A stretch of 54,466 nt of DNA from an uncultured Lachnospiraceae bacterium (GCA_934408585.1 CAKRVA010000011.1:1-54466), one strand, 5' to 3'. Numbered from the stretch's first letter, positions 41,994 to 50,649 are shown. Notes: generated by a model not told the origin, from the letters alone. A program made the numbers and translations.

Positions 41994-43220
41994 TTAAAAA
42001 TGATTGCATTTTTCTTTGATTCTCCGAACTGCCTCTTTGGTATTATCATGACTTCCAAATGCAGTCAGTCGGAAGTAGCCCTCGCCACTCGGACCGAATC
42101 CGGCTCCCGGAGTACCAACCACATTTGCACGCTCCAGAAGATAATCAAAGAACTCCCAGCTGCTCATTCCGCCCGGTGTTTTCAGCCAGATGTATGGTGC
42201 ATTAACGCCTCCGGATACCGTAAAGCCGGCGCCTGCAAGCTCCTCCCGAATGTATGACGCATTCTGCATATAATAAGCAACCTGCTCCTTTAACTGCGCC
42301 TTTCCTTCCTCAGAATAAACGGCTTCTCCGGCACGCTGTACAATATAGGGTGCTCCATTATATTTTGTTCCATGTCTTCTTGCCCATAAACTGTGAAGTG
42401 CAACACCATCACATTTTAATTCTTTGGGGATTACGGTATAGCCAAGACGTACTCCTGTAAATCCGGCATTTTTGGAAAAAGAGTGCATCTCGATGGCACA
42501 TGTTCTCGCCCCTTCACATTCATAAATAGAATGTGGAATTTCACTCTCCGAAATATATGCTTCATAAGCCGCATCATAAATAATAACGGAGCCGACACGA
42601 TTTGCATAATCCACCCACTCCTGCAGCTGTGATTTGGTAATCGTCGCTCCGGTCGGGTTGTTCGGGAAACACAGATAAATCAAATCCGGTGTCTGTGTCG
42701 GAAGCTCCGGTGCAAAACCATTTGATGCTACACAGGGCATATAAATTACATTGCTCCAGGTTTCTGTTTTTGTATTGTATTCTCCTGCTCTTCCAGCCAT
42801 AACATTTGTATCTACATAAACCGGATATACCGGGTCACAAACTGCAATTCTGGCATCCTGGCTAAAGATTTCCTGGATGTTTCCACAATCACACTTTGCA
42901 CCGTCTGATACAAAAATTTCATCTGCTTCAATCTGGCATCCACGACTCTGATAATCATTCTTTGCAATGGCATCGCGCAAAAACTCATATCCCAAGTCCG
43001 GTGCATAGCCGTGAAAGGTTTCTTCATGAGCCATTTCCTCTACCGCATCATGAAGTGCCTTGATAATTGCCGGTGCCAATGGCTGCGTTACATCCCCGAT
43101 TCCAAGACTGATAATATTACTTTCCGGATGCGCCTCCGCATAAGCTCTCCGCTTCTTACCTATTGTTGAAAAAAGATAATTTCCGGGAAGTTTTAAATAG
43201 TTTTCATTTACATGTGTCAT
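41994..43220 (-). CDS. dapL: LL-diaminopimelate aminotransferase
   Basis: The 408-residue PLP enzyme is recognisable as DapL by YLKLPGNYLFSTIGKK, IISLGIGDVTQPLAPAII, FVSDGAKCDCGNIQEIF, FPNNPTGATI and the PLP lysine in SFSKNAGFTGVRLGYT. It converts tetrahydrodipicolinate to LL-diaminopimelate using glutamate as amino donor, bypassing the acyl routes to lysine and cell wall. It lies 19 bases after the ANTAR gene, so it is probably in the glnA operon and may respond to nitrogen status. Confidence 0.95.
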   Translation of the reverse strand: MTHVNENYLKLPGNYLFSTIGKKRRAYAEAHPESNIISLGIGDVTQPLAPAIIKALHDAVEEMAHEETFHGYAPDLGYEFLRDAIAKNDYQSRGCQIEADEIFVSDGAKCDCGNIQEIFSQDARIAVCDPVYPVYVDTNVMAGRAGEYNTKTETWSNVIYMPCVASNGFAPELPTQTPDLIYLCFPNNPTGATITKSQLQEWVDYANRVGSVIIYDAAYEAYISESEIPHSIYECEGARTCAIEMHSFSKNAGFTGVRLGYTVIPKELKCDGVALHSLWARRHGTKYNGAPYIVQRAGEAVYSEEGKAQLKEQVAYYMQNASYIREELAGAGFTVSGGVNAPYIWLKTPGGMSSWEFFDYLLERANVVGTPGAGFGPSGEGYFRLTAFGSHDNTKEAVRRIKEKCNHF

Positions 43221-43239
43221 TTTTCTTCACCTCATTTGT

Positions 43240-43785
43240 CTATTTTTTAAGCAGTAAAATCATCTGTGCCGTTTCTAACAGATTTCTACCACTTTGCATG
43301 CTTGTCCGTAATAAATATTTGTGTGCTTCATCCTCGGATATATGATTGCTTTTCATCAATACTTCCTTTGCCGATTGAATCAGTTCACGTTCTTCCGGGC
43401 TCCGTTGTTTTGGCTGCTCACGCCGTCTTCTTCTCCGCCTTGTCGCATCCTCTTCCATCCATCGGATACTTCGAAGCAAATCCGGTATTTTAAACGGTGT
43501 CTCCAAACAGGTGGCTCCTGATAATGAAACTCCCTGTAATGCACCGGGTGAAGCAATCAACAGCATTTCAAATCCCGGTGGCATATCCTCCTTCAGCTGC
43601 ATAAACGCCATGTCCGGAAGCCGGTATCCGCAAATTACAATTCCACTCTCATACTGGTCCGCCAGAACAAGTGCACGTGCTCCCGAAGTACAAACGCTTA
43701 CATGATTCCAACCGTTTCTAACAAGTATATTTTTAATATTTTGTGCATCATCTACCCTGTGGAATGCTACAATAATATTTGTCAT
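43240..43785 (-). CDS. ANTAR-domain antitermination regulator with degenerate receiver
   Basis: The C-terminal 50 residues match the RNA-binding ANTAR domain: ERELIQSAKEVLMKSNHISEDEAHKYLLRTSMQ then LLETAQMIL (about 132-178). The N-terminal domain has a receiver-like fold pattern, but the phospho-acceptor position reads VICGYRLPDM, with Cys52-Gly53 where Asp should be, and the early acidic pair is lost (VAFH). Seven arginines in a row (116-122) link the domains. ANTAR proteins bind hexaloop hairpins to prevent termination. Encoded 16 bases after glnA, it is the natural candidate to act on the gltB, glnN and glnA leaders; its signal is not evident. Confidence 0.9.
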   Translation of the reverse strand: MTNIIVAFHRVDDAQNIKNILVRNGWNHVSVCTSGARALVLADQYESGIVICGYRLPDMAFMQLKEDMPPGFEMLLIASPGALQGVSLSGATCLETPFKIPDLLRSIRWMEEDATRRRRRRREQPKQRSPEERELIQSAKEVLMKSNHISEDEAHKYLLRTSMQSGRNLLETAQMILLLKK

Positions 43786-43801
43786 CCCAAGGTCTCCCTG
43801 T

Positions 43802-45136
43802 TTAAAATTGATTTAAATATTTATTTGTTTCCCAATCCGTAATCTGTTCACGGTACTCTGCCCATTCCTCTTTTTTTACATTGGAATACTTTCTTGCAAT
43901 ATGGTCACCCAAAACTTTCTGCACAAAAGAATCTTTTTCAAATTCTGTAATTGCCTCCTCCAATGAGCTTGGAATCAATGTAATGTTCTTTTCCTCCATC
44001 TCTTCTTTACTCAATGAGAAAATATTACAATCAATACTATCCGGTGGCGTAATCTTATCAACAATTCCCTGCAATCCTGCCTCCAGGCAAACTGCAAGTG
44101 CAAGATAAGGATTTGCTGCCGGGTCCGGACAGCGAAGCTCTATTCTGCTGCCGGCACCGTGACAAAACGGTACACGAATCAATGGACTGCGATTATGTGC
44201 ACTCCATGCAATATATACCGGTGCTTCATATCCCGGCACAAGACGTTTATAAGAATTTACCAATGGATTGGTAATCAGCGTCATTCCCTTCATATGCTTC
44301 ATAATTCCGCCCATGAAATAGTATGCTTCCTGACTTAATCCCAATTCATCTTCCGGATTATGAAAAATATTTTTTCCATCTTTATTTAAAGACATGTTAA
44401 TATGCATACCCGAGCCATTGATTCCATATTTTGGCTTCGGCATAAACGTTGCATGCAGACCATGGCGTTTTGCGATTGTTTTCACTGCCATTTTAAACGT
44501 CATAATATTATCCGCAGTGGATATTGCTTCATCATATTTAAAATCAATTTCATGCTGTGCCGGTGCCACTTCGTGATGCGATGCCTCAATGACAAACCCC
44601 ATGTCTTCCAGCGTCAGTACCATATCTCTTCTGGCATTTTCTCCGATTTCCAATGGGTCCAAATCAAAATATCCGGCCTGCTCATAAGATTCTGTACTTG
44701 GTCTTCCGTTTTCATCCATATTGAACAGGAAAAATTCACACTCCGGTCCAACCTCAAACTCGTATCCCAGTTCAGCGGCATGTGCAACCGCTTTTTTCAA
44801 AACATTCCGGGGGTCCCCTTCAAACGGAGTCCCATCAATTTTATATACATCACAGATCAATCTTGCCACCCGTCCCGGTTGTGGTCTCCACGGTAAAATG
44901 GTAAAGGTATCCAAATCAGGGTAAAGGTACATATCTGATTCTTCAATTCTTGCAAACCCCTCAATGGAAGAGCCATCAAACATACATTGATTATCCAATG
45001 CTTTTTCCAACTGACTGACTGTAATCGCAACATTTTTCAGACACCCAAACATATCTGTAAACTGAAGACGGATAAATTCCACATCTTCCTCATCTACCAT
45101 CCTTAAAATATCTTCCTTTGTGTATCCCTTTTTCAT
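43802..45136 (-). CDS. glnA: Glutamine synthetase type I
   Basis: The 444-residue product is a GSI-alpha enzyme. Visible motifs are MFDGSSIEGFARI, EVGPECEFFLF, EVAPAQHEIDF, KPKYGINGSGMHINMSL and NPYLALAVCLEAGLQG. It lacks the adenylylation segment of GSI-beta, as is usual in Firmicutes. It heads an operon with the ANTAR regulator and dapL. Its leader has the AAAGGC hairpin overlapping a terminator. A second, unrelated GS (glnN) lies in the same window. Confidence 0.97.
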   Translation of the reverse strand: MKKGYTKEDILRMVDEEDVEFIRLQFTDMFGCLKNVAITVSQLEKALDNQCMFDGSSIEGFARIEESDMYLYPDLDTFTILPWRPQPGRVARLICDVYKIDGTPFEGDPRNVLKKAVAHAAELGYEFEVGPECEFFLFNMDENGRPSTESYEQAGYFDLDPLEIGENARRDMVLTLEDMGFVIEASHHEVAPAQHEIDFKYDEAISTADNIMTFKMAVKTIAKRHGLHATFMPKPKYGINGSGMHINMSLNKDGKNIFHNPEDELGLSQEAYYFMGGIMKHMKGMTLITNPLVNSYKRLVPGYEAPVYIAWSAHNRSPLIRVPFCHGAGSRIELRCPDPAANPYLALAVCLEAGLQGIVDKITPPDSIDCNIFSLSKEEMEEKNITLIPSSLEEAITEFEKDSFVQKVLGDHIARKYSNVKKEEWAEYREQITDWETNKYLNQF

Positions 45137-45169
45137 TGTTTTTCCCTTTCCTCAAATCCATTCACTATT

Positions 45170-45236
45170 AAAAAAGTGCAAAGGCCTCCTCATATCCATC
45201 GATGTCTCACCGTGCATATAAGAACGCCTTTGTTCT
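45170..45236 (-). promoter_or_regulatory. glnA leader attenuator: AAAGGC hexaloop versus terminator
   Basis: On the minus strand AGAAC[AAAGGC]GTTCT (45221-45236) forms a 5-bp hairpin with a six-base loop, A at 1 and G at 4. CAAAGGC itself (45226-45232) is the 5' arm of a terminator: it pairs with GCCTTTG (45179-45185), with CTTATAT/ATATGAG inside, and six T residues follow (45170-45175). The loop sequence is identical to that of the glnN leader. The two folds are mutually exclusive. Confidence 0.83.
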
Positions 45237-45241
45237 GAATT

Positions 45242-45271
45242 ATCATATCAATTTCCGATTCCTCTTGTCAA
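45242..45271 (-). promoter_or_regulatory. glnA operon promoter
   Basis: On the minus strand TTGACA (45266-45271) and TATGAT (45242-45247) are 18 bases apart. The hexaloop hairpin begins only about five bases further on. Confidence 0.75.
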
Positions 45272-45290
45272 TATGAATCGTCACATAATC

Positions 45291-45327
45291 AAGGAATGTT
45301 GACAGTCTTTTTTGCATTCCTTATAGT
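45291..45327 (+). promoter_or_regulatory. Promoter of the second AraC gene with overlapping dyad
   Basis: TTGACA (45299-45304) and TATAGT (45322-45327) are 17 bases apart. The dyad AAGGAATG (45291-45298)/CATTCCTT (45315-45322) flanks the -35 box and the spacer, a good position for a repressor or autoregulator. Confidence 0.65.
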
Positions 45328-45370
45328 TAAAATATAACTTTTTATTTTTAGGGAAATTTACGGGTAAAAA

Positions 45371-46297
45371 ATGATGAAAAAAGTAAGTAAAATCGAATTT
45401 CATATCGGAAGTAAAGAAGAACTGCTGCCCGACTTTATGTCTGACTTTCCATATATTGCATCGCAATCCGATTTAAGCCGCTATCCGGAATGTCTTGTTC
45501 CCTGGCATTGGCACAAGGCCGTGGAGTTGTTTTATCTGGAATCGGGTACCTTGGAGTATTACACTCCCAATGCCAAGCATACCTTTACCGAGGGATGCGG
45601 TGGCATGATTAACTCCAATGTTCTGCATATGACAAGAAGTGCTTTCCAGCCAAAAAACACTACACAGTTCCTTCATATTTTTGACCCATCCCTGATTGGA
45701 GGGGAACAGGGAAGCCGCATTGAACAACGCTATGTTATGCCCATCACTACGTGTCCTCAGATTGAAATTATTCCTTTGTCACCGGATGATCCTGTTCAGT
45801 CAGAAACCCTGGCACTTATACGTAATGCATTTACGCTTTCTCCTTCGCAGACCGGTTATGAAATCCGGATGCGGGAGGCATTATCCGAAATCTGGTTACG
45901 GCTTTTTGAACAAATCACGCCACTCCTTCAAAAACCAGCAAAAAAGAATTCCCGCAATGATAAGATAAAGTCCCTGATGGTTTATATTCACGAGCATTAT
46001 GCTGAAAAGCTATCCATTTGTGAGCTTGCCGCCGCTTCCTTTTTAAGTGAACGGGAGTGCTATCGAATTTTTCAGGATAGTCTTCATATGACACCCAATG
46101 ACTATATTCGGAACTATCGTTTGCAGACGGCCTGCCAGCTATTAGCAAGAACCAATCGTTCCATTACGGATATCAGTCATTCCTGCGGTCTTGGAAGCAG
46201 CAGTTACTTCGGAAAGGTTTTTCGTGATTCCATGGATTGCAGCCCGACCGAATATCGCGAAAAATGGCAGGATTTTGATACAAATCGGCAGAAATAA
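45371..46297 (+). CDS. AraC family transcriptional regulator
   Basis: The 308-residue product has an N-terminal cupin-type sensor (CLVPWHWHKAVELFYLESGTLEYYTP, then GCGGMINSNVLHM). A C-terminal double helix-turn-helix follows: LSICELAAASFLSERECYRIFQDS and ITDISHSCGLGSSSYFGKVFRDSMDCSPTEYR. Two ATGs are adjacent at 45371 and 45374, and the ribosome site is weak. It is divergent from glnA, 234 bases away. The ligand and targets are unknown; the small gene immediately downstream is a possible target. Confidence 0.88.
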   Translation: MMKKVSKIEFHIGSKEELLPDFMSDFPYIASQSDLSRYPECLVPWHWHKAVELFYLESGTLEYYTPNAKHTFTEGCGGMINSNVLHMTRSAFQPKNTTQFLHIFDPSLIGGEQGSRIEQRYVMPITTCPQIEIIPLSPDDPVQSETLALIRNAFTLSPSQTGYEIRMREALSEIWLRLFEQITPLLQKPAKKNSRNDKIKSLMVYIHEHYAEKLSICELAAASFLSERECYRIFQDSLHMTPNDYIRNYRLQTACQLLARTNRSITDISHSCGLGSSSYFGKVFRDSMDCSPTEYREKWQDFDTNRQK

Positions 46298-46372
46298 TAT
46301 ATTTTGTATCATATTTCCGCACTATAATGATAATCATAAAGAACAAAATCATTATAAATATCAGGAGTGGTT

Positions 46373-46612
46373 ATGATGATAAAGTTAAAAATTCTAAATA
46401 TGAAACATTTCCTTAATACCATTAATGATTGTACCGGCCAGGTATATATGATTGATTCCACCGGACAGCGTTTCAGCATTTGTCAGCCTGACGCACAGGC
46501 AAAGCTGCTCCGCAGCTATCAGGAACAAAAGAAGCAGTTGCAGATTACTTTAGATATTCCTAACCCATCCGATTACCTGAGCATTGTTTCCTACTATGCC
46601 GGGGATTGCTAA
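46373..46612 (+). CDS. Small conserved protein of unknown function
   Basis: An 80-residue protein starts at the ATG at 46373, preceded five bases upstream by AGGAG; an in-frame GTG at 46367 overlaps that site. The pattern of IKLKILNMKHFLNTINDCTG, then VYMIDSTGQRFSI and the ending DIPNPSDYLSIVSYYAGDC is familiar to me from uncharacterised Lachnospiraceae proteins, but I cannot attach a function. There is no membrane segment. It has its own terminator 25 bases past the stop. Confidence 0.65.
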   Translation: MMIKLKILNMKHFLNTINDCTGQVYMIDSTGQRFSICQPDAQAKLLRSYQEQKKQLQITLDIPNPSDYLSIVSYYAGDC

Positions 46613-46637
46613 AATCGTTTGTAAATACTTCATTATA

Positions 46638-46677
46638 AAAAGGAGGATGTGCAATTTATTTGCCATCCTCCTTTTTT
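46638..46677. terminator. Bidirectional terminator between the small gene and cotF
   Basis: AAAAGGAGGATG (46638-46649) pairs with CATCCTCCTTTT (46664-46675), a 12-bp stem with T runs on both strands. Confidence 0.9.
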
Positions 46678-46679
46678 AT

Positions 46680-47138
46680 TTATGACATTCCATTTGCCAC
46701 TTTATACTTATAAAGCATTTCCGCATGGTTCTGCTCTTCAATCTGGATGTCTGCCAGCAATTTACGTAAGCTGCTTTCTCCACACACAAATACATCGGTG
46801 TTGTATTCTCCGGACACCAGCTTTTCCGTTCCAATACAGTCTGTTGCAAGAAACGCATCATGCTGTTTATCTTCCGGATTTGTCATCTCGGAATACGTTG
46901 CCTTGGGCTGATAATCACGTCCCGCATTATCATTACAGTTGCACTCCGGCACTGTACCGGATAATACCTGTTCCAAAGAGTCATAATGCTGCTGTTCCTG
47001 TTTCTGGAGTGTCTGAAAAAGTTTTTTCAGCTCCGGGTCTCTTGCTTCCTGTGCATACTTTCCATATTTCTCTACACAACTCTTTTCCTGTGTCTGTAAA
47101 TCGGTAATTGCTGCACGTTCTTTTTCCTTTAATATCAT
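46680..47138 (-). CDS. CotF-like spore coat protein
   Basis: The 152-residue product has a ferritin-like helical pattern with repeated E..C..KY and EQQH motifs (EKSCVEKYGKYAQEARDPELKKLFQTLQ, EQQHYDSLEQVLSG). It ends IQIEEQNHAEMLYKYKVANGM, recognisable as the COG5577/CotF coat family. It is probably laid down in the spore coat, which suggests that the host sporulates. It follows glycogen phosphorylase in the same direction by about 60 bases, and energy storage and sporulation are often linked; co-transcription is not proven. Confidence 0.8.
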   Translation of the reverse strand: MILKEKERAAITDLQTQEKSCVEKYGKYAQEARDPELKKLFQTLQKQEQQHYDSLEQVLSGTVPECNCNDNAGRDYQPKATYSEMTNPEDKQHDAFLATDCIGTEKLVSGEYNTDVFVCGESSLRKLLADIQIEEQNHAEMLYKYKVANGMS

Positions 47139-47201
47139 TGCTTCTACTTCCTTTCCAAAATATTTACAATGATATTATGGGAAAAAATGAATCTTTTTAT
47201 G

Positions 47202-49511
47202 CTATTTTAATTTCCAAATGTCACGGTTGTATTCCGCAATCGTTCTATCGGAGGAAAAGAAGCCTGCTTTTGCAATATTCACAAGCATCATCTTTTTCCA
47301 CTTGCGGCGGTCTTCATAATCTGCAAATGCCCGATCTTTCGTTGCAATGTAATCTTCAAGATCCAGCAATGTCATAAACCAGTCTTTATTGAGCAGTTCA
47401 TTATAAAGTCTTTCAAGATTCTCCTTGTGTCCTACCGCAAGTGCCTTTTCACTGACAATGAAATCAACTGCTTCTTTAATGACCGGACTCTTTTCATAGT
47501 AGCTTTTTGAAACATAATCTGCATGTTCATAATGTGCAATTACGGTTTCTGATTTTTCACCGAAGATATAGATGTTATCATCGCCAACAAGTTCATTGAT
47601 TTCCACATTTGCACCATCGGATGTTCCAATCGTAACCGCACCATTCAGCATGAATTTCATATTTCCCGTTCCGGATGCCTCTTTGGATGCCAGGGAAATC
47701 TGCTCGGAAATATCACATGCCGGAATCAGTTTCTCCGCATAAGTCACATTATAATTCTGTACCATAAGAACCGTCATATATGGGCTTACATCCGAATCAT
47801 TATTTACGATTTCCTGTAACACAAGAAGTAAATGAATGATATCTTGCGCAATAATATATGCAGGGGCAGCCTTTGCGCCAAAAATAAACGTTAATGGTCT
47901 GATTGGCTTCTTTCCTGCCTTTATCTCCAGATATTTATGAATAATATAAAGTGCATTCATCTGCTGACGCTTGTACTCATGAAGTCGCTTTACCTGAATA
48001 TCAAAAATTGCTTCCGGATTCAGTACCACCCCTTCTGCTTCTTTTACATACTGGGCAAGCTCTTTTTTCCGGTTCATTTTGATTTCGGCAATTCGGTCAA
48101 GAACCTCCGGGCTATCCTTATATTCCAATAACTTTTCGAGCTTCTCCGCATCTTTCTTGAATCCATCTCCGATGGTCTGTGCAATATAGGCGGACAACTC
48201 TCTGTTACAAGCCATAAGCCATCTACGGAAAGTGATTCCGTTTGTTTTGTTATTAAATTTCTCCGGATAAATCTTATAAAATGCATTCAGTTCCGTCTTC
48301 TCAAGAATCTCCGTATGGATTGCAGCCACACCGTTTACAGAGAATCCATAATGGATATCGATGTGTGCCATATGAACGCGCTGATCCTTATCAATAATCT
48401 GAACTCTTGGGTCATCATATTTTGCTGCTACACGTTTATCCAATTCTTTGATATATGGAATCAGCTGCGGTACAACCTTTTCCAAATAGGAAAGCGGCCA
48501 TTTTTCAAGTGCTTCTGCTAAAATGGTATGGTTTGTATATGCACAGGTTTTACTAACCACTTCAATCGCTTCATCAATGGTAAATGCCTTCTCTTCTACG
48601 AGAATTCGAATCAGTTCCGGAATAATCATGGTCGGATGTGTATCGTTAATCTGGATTACGGCATGGTCATACATCTTACGCAAATCGTATTTCTTTTCCC
48701 GCATCTCACGCAAAATCAGCTGTGCCGCATTGGAAACCATGAAATACTGCTGATAAATCCGCAGAAGATTTCCAGCTTCATCGGAATCATCCGGATACAG
48801 GAATAATGTAAGATTCTTTTCGATTTGTTCCTTATCAAAATGAATTCCTTCTTTTACCAGACTCTCATCCACAGACTCAATATCAAACAATCTCAGTTTG
48901 TTGACACCACTGTCATATCCAGGGACATCAATGTCATAAAGTCGGGAAACCACTTTTCTCCTACCAAAAAACACATCAAATGTTACGTCTGTTTTAGTCA
49001 GCCAAGAATATTTTTCAATCCACTCATTCTTTTCTGCACACTGCAATTTATCCTTAAATACCTGTTTAAACAGACCAAAGTGATAATTCAGTCCGATTCC
49101 CTCTCCGGGGAATCCAAGTGTTGCTATGGAATCCATAAAGCAGGCAGCAAGTCTTCCGAGTCCCCCGTTTCCAAGTGAAGGTTCCGGCTCGATTTCTTCA
49201 AGAACTGACAGATTTTTTCCATACTTTTTCAGGATGGCATCCATCTTATCGTATACCCCAAGATTGATTAAGTTGTTGGAAAGAAGTTTTCCAATCAGAA
49301 ATTCTGCTGAGATATAATAAATTTTCTTCTCGCCTTCATTTTCATCCGAAACCTTCATTAATCTTTTTGTTAATGCAAGAACTGCATAATATGTTTCCTG
49401 ATCGGTCAGTTCCTCCACATTTTTTCCGAACATTTCCTTTGCTATTTCTTTTAGCTGAAGCTCCATGTTCAGTACCAATACATCCTTTTGCAAATTTGTT
49501 TGTGCTGCCAT
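47202..49511 (-). CDS. glgP: Glycogen/maltodextrin phosphorylase
   Basis: The 769-residue GT35 enzyme has EPEPSLGNGGLGRLAACFMDS (active-site loop), INDTHPT, VKRLHEYKRQQMNAL and the PLP-binding EASGTGNMKFMLNGA with its Lys. It phosphorolyses glycogen or maltodextrin to glucose-1-phosphate in the cytoplasm. AGGAGG lies five bases before the ATG. It starts 12 bases after a LacI-family regulator that probably controls both. With the two GH13 enzymes elsewhere in the window it suggests active glucan turnover. Confidence 0.96.
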   Translation of the reverse strand: MAAQTNLQKDVLVLNMELQLKEIAKEMFGKNVEELTDQETYYAVLALTKRLMKVSDENEGEKKIYYISAEFLIGKLLSNNLINLGVYDKMDAILKKYGKNLSVLEEIEPEPSLGNGGLGRLAACFMDSIATLGFPGEGIGLNYHFGLFKQVFKDKLQCAEKNEWIEKYSWLTKTDVTFDVFFGRRKVVSRLYDIDVPGYDSGVNKLRLFDIESVDESLVKEGIHFDKEQIEKNLTLFLYPDDSDEAGNLLRIYQQYFMVSNAAQLILREMREKKYDLRKMYDHAVIQINDTHPTMIIPELIRILVEEKAFTIDEAIEVVSKTCAYTNHTILAEALEKWPLSYLEKVVPQLIPYIKELDKRVAAKYDDPRVQIIDKDQRVHMAHIDIHYGFSVNGVAAIHTEILEKTELNAFYKIYPEKFNNKTNGITFRRWLMACNRELSAYIAQTIGDGFKKDAEKLEKLLEYKDSPEVLDRIAEIKMNRKKELAQYVKEAEGVVLNPEAIFDIQVKRLHEYKRQQMNALYIIHKYLEIKAGKKPIRPLTFIFGAKAAPAYIIAQDIIHLLLVLQEIVNNDSDVSPYMTVLMVQNYNVTYAEKLIPACDISEQISLASKEASGTGNMKFMLNGAVTIGTSDGANVEINELVGDDNIYIFGEKSETVIAHYEHADYVSKSYYEKSPVIKEAVDFIVSEKALAVGHKENLERLYNELLNKDWFMTLLDLEDYIATKDRAFADYEDRRKWKKMMLVNIAKAGFFSSDRTIAEYNRDIWKLK

Positions 49512-49523
49512 ACGCGCCTCCTA

Positions 49524-50513
49524 TTATATAATGATATCTTCATATTTCATTCTAACCAATGTGTGTTCTGTAAATACCCGCTTGCCGGATTCTCCGTTTA
49601 ACAGATTGTTCAATTCCTCCATTGCTCTGGAAGATACGCCGGCAAAATCCTGTTTTACGGTATTCATTTGTTTTCCTACATATCCCATTAAAATAATCCC
49701 ATCATAACCACAAACAGGTCGGAATATGTCCATGTCAATCAATGCCTTCATTGCCCCGATTGCCATCAGATCAGAGGCACAGACAATGCAGTCATATCTT
49801 TTTCCAAATCGTAACGTAAGATTTCGTGCCTGAAGCTCTGAGAACTCCGCATACTTTATTTGTATTGTCAATCCCAGTTCTTTTCCAAGCTGCCGGATTC
49901 CTGCAATCCGTTCATCCGTTGCATATTCGCTTTTTACACCAGCAATGTAAAGAATCTTTTTGCATTTGTTCTCTAAAATCGTCTTCCTTGCAACATCATA
50001 CTGCGCTTTACTGTGGTTGATGGATACCGACGACGTATTTTCATTTACCAGCGGTGCATCAATCGCAACACACTTAAATTTCTGCTGCTCAATCAATTGA
50101 TGGATTACTTTATCTTCTTTTGATATTCCATATATTATGATTCCCGTAATACTTTGCGACTGCAAATATCTGGTAAGCTCTTCCACCGTCTTATTCCGGA
50201 ACATAAAGAAGAACAAGGTAATCACATCCAGATTCAGCTCCATTGCCTTGTTGATTGCCCCCGAAATATATTGCATATCAATCTCATCAATCGCCTGTGT
50301 CTTACGGTTCAGATTAACCAGCAACGCAACTCTGCCGGATTGCTTTGAGGAGAGTGCTGCTGCCACGGAATTGGGAACAAAATTCAGCTCTTCGACTGCT
50401 CTATTTACTTTTTCTTTCGTTTCCTCGCTCACATTCGGGTAGTGATTTAATACTTTTGATACTGTAGATATCGCCACTCCCGCCTGTCTTGCCACGTCCT
50501 TAATGGATACCAT
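49524..50513 (-). CDS. LacI family transcriptional regulator
   Basis: The 329-residue product has a classic N-terminal HTH (SIKDVARQAGVAISTVSKVLNHYPNVSEETKEKV) with the hinge helix VPNSVAAALSS. A periplasmic-binding-protein-like effector domain follows. It is the first gene of a two-gene operon with glgP. Two tandem sites of the form GAAA-N-CG-N-TTTC at its own transcription start fit LacI-family operators, so autorepression and control of glgP by a sugar are likely. Confidence 0.92.
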   Translation of the reverse strand: MVSIKDVARQAGVAISTVSKVLNHYPNVSEETKEKVNRAVEELNFVPNSVAAALSSKQSGRVALLVNLNRKTQAIDEIDMQYISGAINKAMELNLDVITLFFFMFRNKTVEELTRYLQSQSITGIIIYGISKEDKVIHQLIEQQKFKCVAIDAPLVNENTSSVSINHSKAQYDVARKTILENKCKKILYIAGVKSEYATDERIAGIRQLGKELGLTIQIKYAEFSELQARNLTLRFGKRYDCIVCASDLMAIGAMKALIDMDIFRPVCGYDGIILMGYVGKQMNTVKQDFAGVSSRAMEELNNLLNGESGKRVFTEHTLVRMKYEDIII

Positions 50514-50585
50514 GTGACACCTCTTGGTTCAAAACAATCACGCCTCTTTCATTCTTAATGAGTTTGCTCTAATGTTTTAGTTTTC

Positions 50586-50649
50586 GAAATCGTTTTCCGG
50601 AAACCGTTTTCCATAGGCATATCATATCTCTTTCAAGCTTATTTTGCAA
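50586..50649 (-). promoter_or_regulatory. Promoter and tandem operators of the lacI-glgP operon
   Basis: On the minus strand TTGCAA (50644-50649) and TATGAT (50621-50626) are 17 bases apart. Just downstream lie two dyads centred on CG, 14 bases apart: GAAATCGTTTTC (50586-50597) and GGAAACCGTTTTCC (50599-50612). They cover the expected start of transcription. Confidence 0.7.

Noticed and set aside
45137..45280. T-box or glutamine riboswitch before glnA
   Set aside because: No T-box AGGGUGGnACCGCG-like core or known glutamine aptamer is visible; the hexaloop/terminator overlap explains the leader better.
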